From Agrobacterium leguminum (GTDB taxonomy: Bacteria; Pseudomonadota; Alphaproteobacteria; Rhizobiales; Rhizobiaceae): DNA of 64,000 bases. Below the pieces are notes generated by a model. The model had not been told where the DNA came from. It was given only the letters and a program-made list of their open reading frames with translations, and did no database searches. The DNA is taken from NCBI RefSeq assembly GCF_015704895.1, contig NZ_JADQWB010000004.1, forward strand, positions 186,001-250,000. Direction: 5' to 3'. This document shows, one piece after another, positions 60,130 through 64,000 of this stretch (positions are counted from its first letter, which is position 1; each line of letters starts with the position of its first letter). A program made the translations under genes and the position numbers.

Positions 60130-63100
60130 ATGGCGATCAAAGCGAGCATCTATCATCTGACGCATTATAAATACGACAATCCGGTTCGCCTTGGACCACA
60201 GATCATAAGATTAAAGCCCGCCTCGCACTCCAGAACCCGCGTTATCAGCCATTCGCTGAAGGTTTCGCCCTCCAATCACTTCGTGAACCTTCAGCAGGAT
60301 CCTTACGGCAATTACCTCGCCCGCTTCGTTTTTCCCGAGCCGGCGACGGAATTTAAGATCGAGGTCGATCTTGTCGCCGATATGACGGTTTACAATCCGT
60401 TCGATTTCTTTGTGGAGGAAGAGGCGACAAAGTGGCCTTTCGACTATCCGCAGGAATTGCGCGACGACCTTTCCATCTACATGAAGCCGGAGCCGACAGG
60501 CCCGCTGCTTGCCGCCTTCATGGCCACCGTCGACCGCACGCCGGGGCAGCAGACGGTGGATATGGTCGTTGGCCTCAATGCCCGCCTGCAACAGGAGATC
60601 GGTTACGTCATCCGCATGGAACCGGGCGTCCAGACGCCGGAGGAAACGCTTGCTTCCGGCAAGGGGTCCTGCCGCGATACGAGCTGGCTGCTGGTGCAGG
60701 TTCTGCGGCATCTTGGCCTCGCCGCCCGTTTCGTGTCGGGATATCTCATTCAGCTCACCCCCGATCTCAAGGCGCTGGATGGCCCATCCGGCACCGAAGT
60801 GGACTTCACCGATCTGCACGCCTGGGCCGAAGTCTATATGCCCGGCGCCGGCTGGATCGGCCTCGATCCCACCTCGGGGCTTCTGACGGGCGAGAGCCAT
60901 ATTCCGCTGGCGGCAACGCCGCATTACCGCAATGCGGCGCCGATTTCCGGCGGTTATTACGGCCATGCCAATACGGAGTTCGCCTTCGACATGCAGGTCC
61001 GGCGGGTTGCCGAAACGCCGCGCATCACCAAACCCTTTTCGGATGAAAGCTGGGAGGAACTCAATGCGCTCGGCCAGGAGGTCGATGACGTTCTGAACAG
61101 CCATGACGTCCGGCTGACCATGGGCGGCGAACCGACCTTCGTTTCCATCGACGATTTCGAATCCGACGAATGGAACACCGGCGCGGTCGGGCCGACAAAG
61201 CGTGAAAAGGCCGATGCCCTGATCCGCCGCCTGCGTGAGCGTTTCGCACCGGGCGGCTTTCTGCATTACGGGCAGGGGAAATGGTATCCGGGCGAAAGCC
61301 TGCCGCGCTGGACCTTCTCGCTCTATTGGCGCAAGGACGGCCTGCCGATCTGGCAGAACCCGGCGCTGATCGCCGAGGAGGGCGCAAATACAGGCGTCAA
61401 GGCGGAAGATGCGCAGAAACTGCTGGGCGGCATAGCCTCCCATCTCGGCATCGAGCCTGAGCTGGTGCTGCCGGCCTATGAGGATCCGGCCGAATGGATC
61501 ATCAAGGAAGGCAGCCTTCCCGACAATGTCGACCCGTCCAATTCCAAGCTGAAAGACCCGGAGGAGCGAAACCGCATGGCCCGCGTCTTCGAGCGGGGAC
61601 TGACGACACCGACCGGCTATATTCTTCCCGTTCAGGCGTGGAATGCGCGCGCCGCCGGCAAGCGCTGGATCAGTGAAAAATGGAAGACGCGGCGCGGAAA
61701 AATATTCCTCGTTCCGGGTGACAGCCCGGTGGGTTACCGCCTGCCGCTCGGCACGCTGCCCTATGTGCCGCCATCCGCCTATCCCTACATTCATGAAGCC
61801 GACCCTTCGATCCCCCGCGGTCCGCTTCCCGATGTCCTGACGCCATCGGGCCGCGCCATGCCCGAAGCCTCCTTCCATGCCAGCGAGACCCCGGGGCAGG
61901 AGCGCATCGAACAGACGCTCGGCGAAATCGGCGGCGCGGTGCGCACCGCCATGTCGGTGGAACCGCGTGACGGAAGGCTCTGCGTCTTCATGCCGCCGGT
62001 CGAGCGCATCGAGGACTATCTGGAACTGATTGCGGCAGCGGAAGCGGCAGCCGCCGATCTTGGCTTGCCCGTCCATATCGAGGGTTATGCGCCGCCGCAT
62101 GACGAGCGCGTCAATGTCATCCGCGTCGCACCCGATCCGGGCGTCATCGAGGTCAACATCCACCCCGCCGCGGGCTGGAAGGACTGCGTCGACATCACCA
62201 CGGCTGTTTATGAGGAAGCGCGTCAGTCGCGTCTCGGCGCCGATAAGTTCATGATCGACGGCCGCCACACCGGCACCGGCGGCGGCAACCATGTGGTCGT
62301 GGGTGGCGCCAACCCCAATGACAGCCCCTTCCTGCGCCGGCCCGATCTTCTCAAAAGCCTCGTTCTGCACTGGCAGCGGCATCCCTCGCTCTCCTACCTT
62401 TTCTCAGGTCTCTTCATCGGTCCGACGAGCCAGGCGCCGCGTATCGACGAAGCCCGCCACGACAGTCTCTACGAGCTGGAGATCGCACTTGCGCAGGTGC
62501 CTGCCCCCGGAGAAGGCGTGCCGCCGCTACCATGGCTGGTCGACCGGCTGTTCCGCAATCTTCTGACGGATGTGACGGGCAATACCCACCGCGCGGAAAT
62601 CTGCATCGACAAGCTGTTTTCGCCTGACGGGCCGACTGGCCGCCTCGGCCTTGTGGAATTCCGCGGTTTCGAAATGCCGCCCAACGCGCGCATGTCGCTC
62701 GCCCAGCAATTGCTGGTGCGCGCCCTCATCGCCCGCTTCTGGAAAAATCCGGCCGCCGGCAAATTCGTGCGCTGGGGTACGGCGCTCGCCGACCGTTTCA
62801 TGCTGCCGCATTATATCTGGGCGGATTTCCTCGACGTGCTTGCCGACCTCAGGGAAAACGGTTTCGACCTCAAGCCGGAATGGTTCACCGCCCAGCAGGA
62901 ATTCCGTTTCCCCTTCTTCGGGGAAGTGGAATATGAGGGCGCGAAGCTGGAACTGCGCCAGGCGCTGGAGCCCTGGCATGTGATGGGCGAACAGGGCGCC
63001 ATCGGCGGAACCGTGCGTTATGTCGACAGCTCCGTCGAGCGCCTGCAGGTGCGGCTGGAAACCTCCAATCCCGCCCGCTACGCGGTTGCCTGCAACGGCC

Positions 63101-63456
63101 GCGCCGTGCCGCTGACCCCGACGGAAAACCGCAGCGTCGCGGTCGCCGGCGTTCGCTTCAAGGCATGGCAGCCCGCTTCCGGCCTGCATCCAGTTCTGCC
63201 CGTCAATTCACCCTTGACCTTTGACATTTATGATACATGGTCGAGGCGATCGATCGGCGGATGCATCTACCATGTTGCTCATCCGGGCGGGCGCAATTAC
63301 GAGACGTTTCCCGTCAACGGCAATGAGGCCGAGGCACGCCGCCTCGCCCGTTTCGAACCATGGGGGCATACGGCAGGGCAATATCCGCTACAAGCGGAAA
63401 CCATGTCGCCAGAATTTCCGCTGACGCTCGATCTGCGTCGGCCTTACGGAGTGTAA
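60130..63456 (+). CDS. DUF2126 transglutaminase-family protein
   Basis: This 1108-aa cytoplasmic protein starts with a transglutaminase N-terminal domain and papain-like core. The core has Cys181 in [10 protein letters not shown], His230 in DLHAWAEVY and Asp246 in GLDPTSG, which gives a complete Cys-His-Asp triad. The rest is DUF2126, which contains [20 protein letters not shown] near residue 720. This kind of gene is typically followed by a circularly permuted ATP-grasp and an alpha-E protein. It probably forms or cleaves amide bonds in a peptide or peptide-like product. I chose ATG 60130 ([15 protein letters not shown]). Confidence 0.92.
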   Translation: MAIKASIYHLTHYKYDNPVRLGPQIIRLKPASHSRTRVISHSLKVSPSNHFVNLQQDPYGNYLARFVFPEPATEFKIEVDLVADMTVYNPFDFFVEEEATKWPFDYPQELRDDLSIYMKPEPTGPLLAAFMATVDRTPGQQTVDMVVGLNARLQQEIGYVIRMEPGVQTPEETLASGKGSCRDTSWLLVQVLRHLGLAARFVSGYLIQLTPDLKALDGPSGTEVDFTDLHAWAEVYMPGAGWIGLDPTSGLLTGESHIPLAATPHYRNAAPISGGYYGHANTEFAFDMQVRRVAETPRITKPFSDESWEELNALGQEVDDVLNSHDVRLTMGGEPTFVSIDDFESDEWNTGAVGPTKREKADALIRRLRERFAPGGFLHYGQGKWYPGESLPRWTFSLYWRKDGLPIWQNPALIAEEGANTGVKAEDAQKLLGGIASHLGIEPELVLPAYEDPAEWIIKEGSLPDNVDPSNSKLKDPEERNRMARVFERGLTTPTGYILPVQAWNARAAGKRWISEKWKTRRGKIFLVPGDSPVGYRLPLGTLPYVPPSAYPYIHEADPSIPRGPLPDVLTPSGRAMPEASFHASETPGQERIEQTLGEIGGAVRTAMSVEPRDGRLCVFMPPVERIEDYLELIAAAEAAAADLGLPVHIEGYAPPHDERVNVIRVAPDPGVIEVNIHPAAGWKDCVDITTAVYEEARQSRLGADKFMIDGRHTGTGGGNHVVVGGANPNDSPFLRRPDLLKSLVLHWQRHPSLSYLFSGLFIGPTSQAPRIDEARHDSLYELEIALAQVPAPGEGVPPLPWLVDRLFRNLLTDVTGNTHRAEICIDKLFSPDGPTGRLGLVEFRGFEMPPNARMSLAQQLLVRALIARFWKNPAAGKFVRWGTALADRFMLPHYIWADFLDVLADLRENGFDLKPEWFTAQQEFRFPFFGEVEYEGAKLELRQALEPWHVMGEQGAIGGTVRYVDSSVERLQVRLETSNPARYAVACNGRAVPLTPTENRSVAVAGVRFKAWQPASGLHPVLPVNSPLTFDIYDTWSRRSIGGCIYHVAHPGGRNYETFPVNGNEAEARRLARFEPWGHTAGQYPLQAETMSPEFPLTLDLRRPYGV

Positions 63457-63457
63457 A

Positions 63458-64000
63458 TTGTCCAAAGCCCCGGCAACGGAACGCAAGACGGCAACGAGCG
63501 CGCAACCGCGCGGGCTCGAATATTCCCCCTTGCCGGGCGTTGCCGACGAAATGCTCGATACCAACGGCAAGGTCAGGCCGGTCTGGAAGACCCTGCTCGA
63601 CGCCCTGTCGCGCATGTCGGAACGGGAATTGCACGAGCGCTTTGCCCGCACCGACCGCTATCTGCGCGATGCCGGCGTGTTCTACCGCGACTACGGCAAG
63701 GGCAGCAGCGAAAGAAACTGGCCGATCTCCCATATTCCGGTGCTGATCGACGACAGGGAGTGGGCGGTTCTTTCCGAGGGGCTGAAACAGCGCGCCAATC
63801 TTCTGGAAGCCATGGTCGCCGATTTTTACGGCGAAAACCGGCTGGTCAAGGAAGGTTTCGTACCGCCGGCCCTGATCGCCTCCAATCCGGAATATCTGCG
63901 GCCCATGGTCGGCGTGAAACCGGCAAGCGGCCATTATCTGCATTTCTGTTCCTTCGAGATCGGGCGCGGACCTGACGGCAACTGGTGGGTGCTGGCTGAC
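63458..64000 (+). CDS. circularly permuted ATP-grasp protein (5' part, partial)
   Basis: This gene starts at TTG 63458, one base after the DUF2126 stop, with CGGAG before it, and is open to the window end (181 codons so far). The reading RDAGVFYRDYGKGSSERNWP, then ISHIPVLIDDREWAVLSEGL and VADFYGENRLVKEGF, fits the CP_ATPgrasp (DUF404/407) family that follows DUF2126 transglutaminases. It probably makes an amide bond. The C-terminal domains are beyond the window. Confidence 0.88.
   Translation, partial: MSKAPATERKTATSAQPRGLEYSPLPGVADEMLDTNGKVRPVWKTLLDALSRMSERELHERFARTDRYLRDAGVFYRDYGKGSSERNWPISHIPVLIDDREWAVLSEGLKQRANLLEAMVADFYGENRLVKEGFVPPALIASNPEYLRPMVGVKPASGHYLHFCSFEIGRGPDGNWWVLAD

Noticed and set aside
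60211..62382. 723-codon minus-strand frame opposite the DUF2126 gene
   Set aside because: Very long but without domains and rich in Arg/Gly/Ala/Asp; the plus-strand protein has a full catalytic triad.

Overview
The window looks like a circular-chromosome or chromid segment of an Agrobacterium/Rhizobium-type alphaproteobacterium. The evidence is the soxBDAG gene order, the ribose-type and dipeptide-type ABC transporter operons with LacI and FadR regulators, the DUF2126 transglutaminase/ATP-grasp pair, the GC-rich coding flanks, and the general style of the intergenic hairpins. The species cannot be fixed from the sequence alone.

Left flank (1-14.9 kb). The 5' tip of a divergent GlxA/AraC-like regulator gene faces a complete heterotetrameric sarcosine oxidase operon (soxB-soxD-soxA-soxG). 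A LacI-family gene follows, divergent from a seven-gene sugar operon: periplasmic binding protein, permease, ATPase, three TIM-barrel isomerase/epimerase-like enzymes and one Gfo/Idh/MocA oxidoreductase. The gene content suggests uptake of a sugar, polyol or glycoside followed by oxidation and isomerisation or elimination. A peptidyl-arginine/agmatine deiminase with a twin-arginine-like leader ends this flank.

Integrated island (about 14.89-42.97 kb). A 17-bp direct repeat (14891-14907 and 42958-42974) marks the 3' end of a tRNA-Ser(CGA) gene. Inside the left end is a P4-type tyrosine integrase, then an unknown 335-aa gene, an AlpA-like regulator with two small partners, and a candidate HUH-type endonuclease. 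The middle is a mosaic of accessory genes: an ArsR regulator and MFS exporter, a DUF2235 hydrolase, a PH-like membrane protein, Nudix and HIT proteins, DUF3768, XRE, secreted and membrane proteins, a receiver-like protein, and three small paralogous proteins that share a translation start context. It also carries cspA, an IS110 remnant, a decayed Old Yellow Enzyme gene and a serine recombinase. The right end is a type I restriction-modification operon with an extra single-TRD specificity subunit and a terminal YgjP-like metallopeptidase, facing a small HTH gene across an array of CGTATT/AATACG elements. A short DUF1508 gene precedes the tRNA.

Right flank (43-64 kb). A DHDPS-family gene, a dipeptide-type ABC transporter, a BNR/sialidase-like protein, PdxA2, an iron-type alcohol dehydrogenase, a FadR regulator and a DUF1537 kinase form a locus best read as acid-sugar (D-threonate-like) catabolism. 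After it come an unusual ATP-grasp/polysaccharide-deacetylase fusion, a YciA-type thioesterase, a small membrane protein, an SbmA/YddA-type ABC protein whose ATPase motifs are eroded, and a DUF2126 transglutaminase followed by the start of a circularly permuted ATP-grasp gene that runs off the window.
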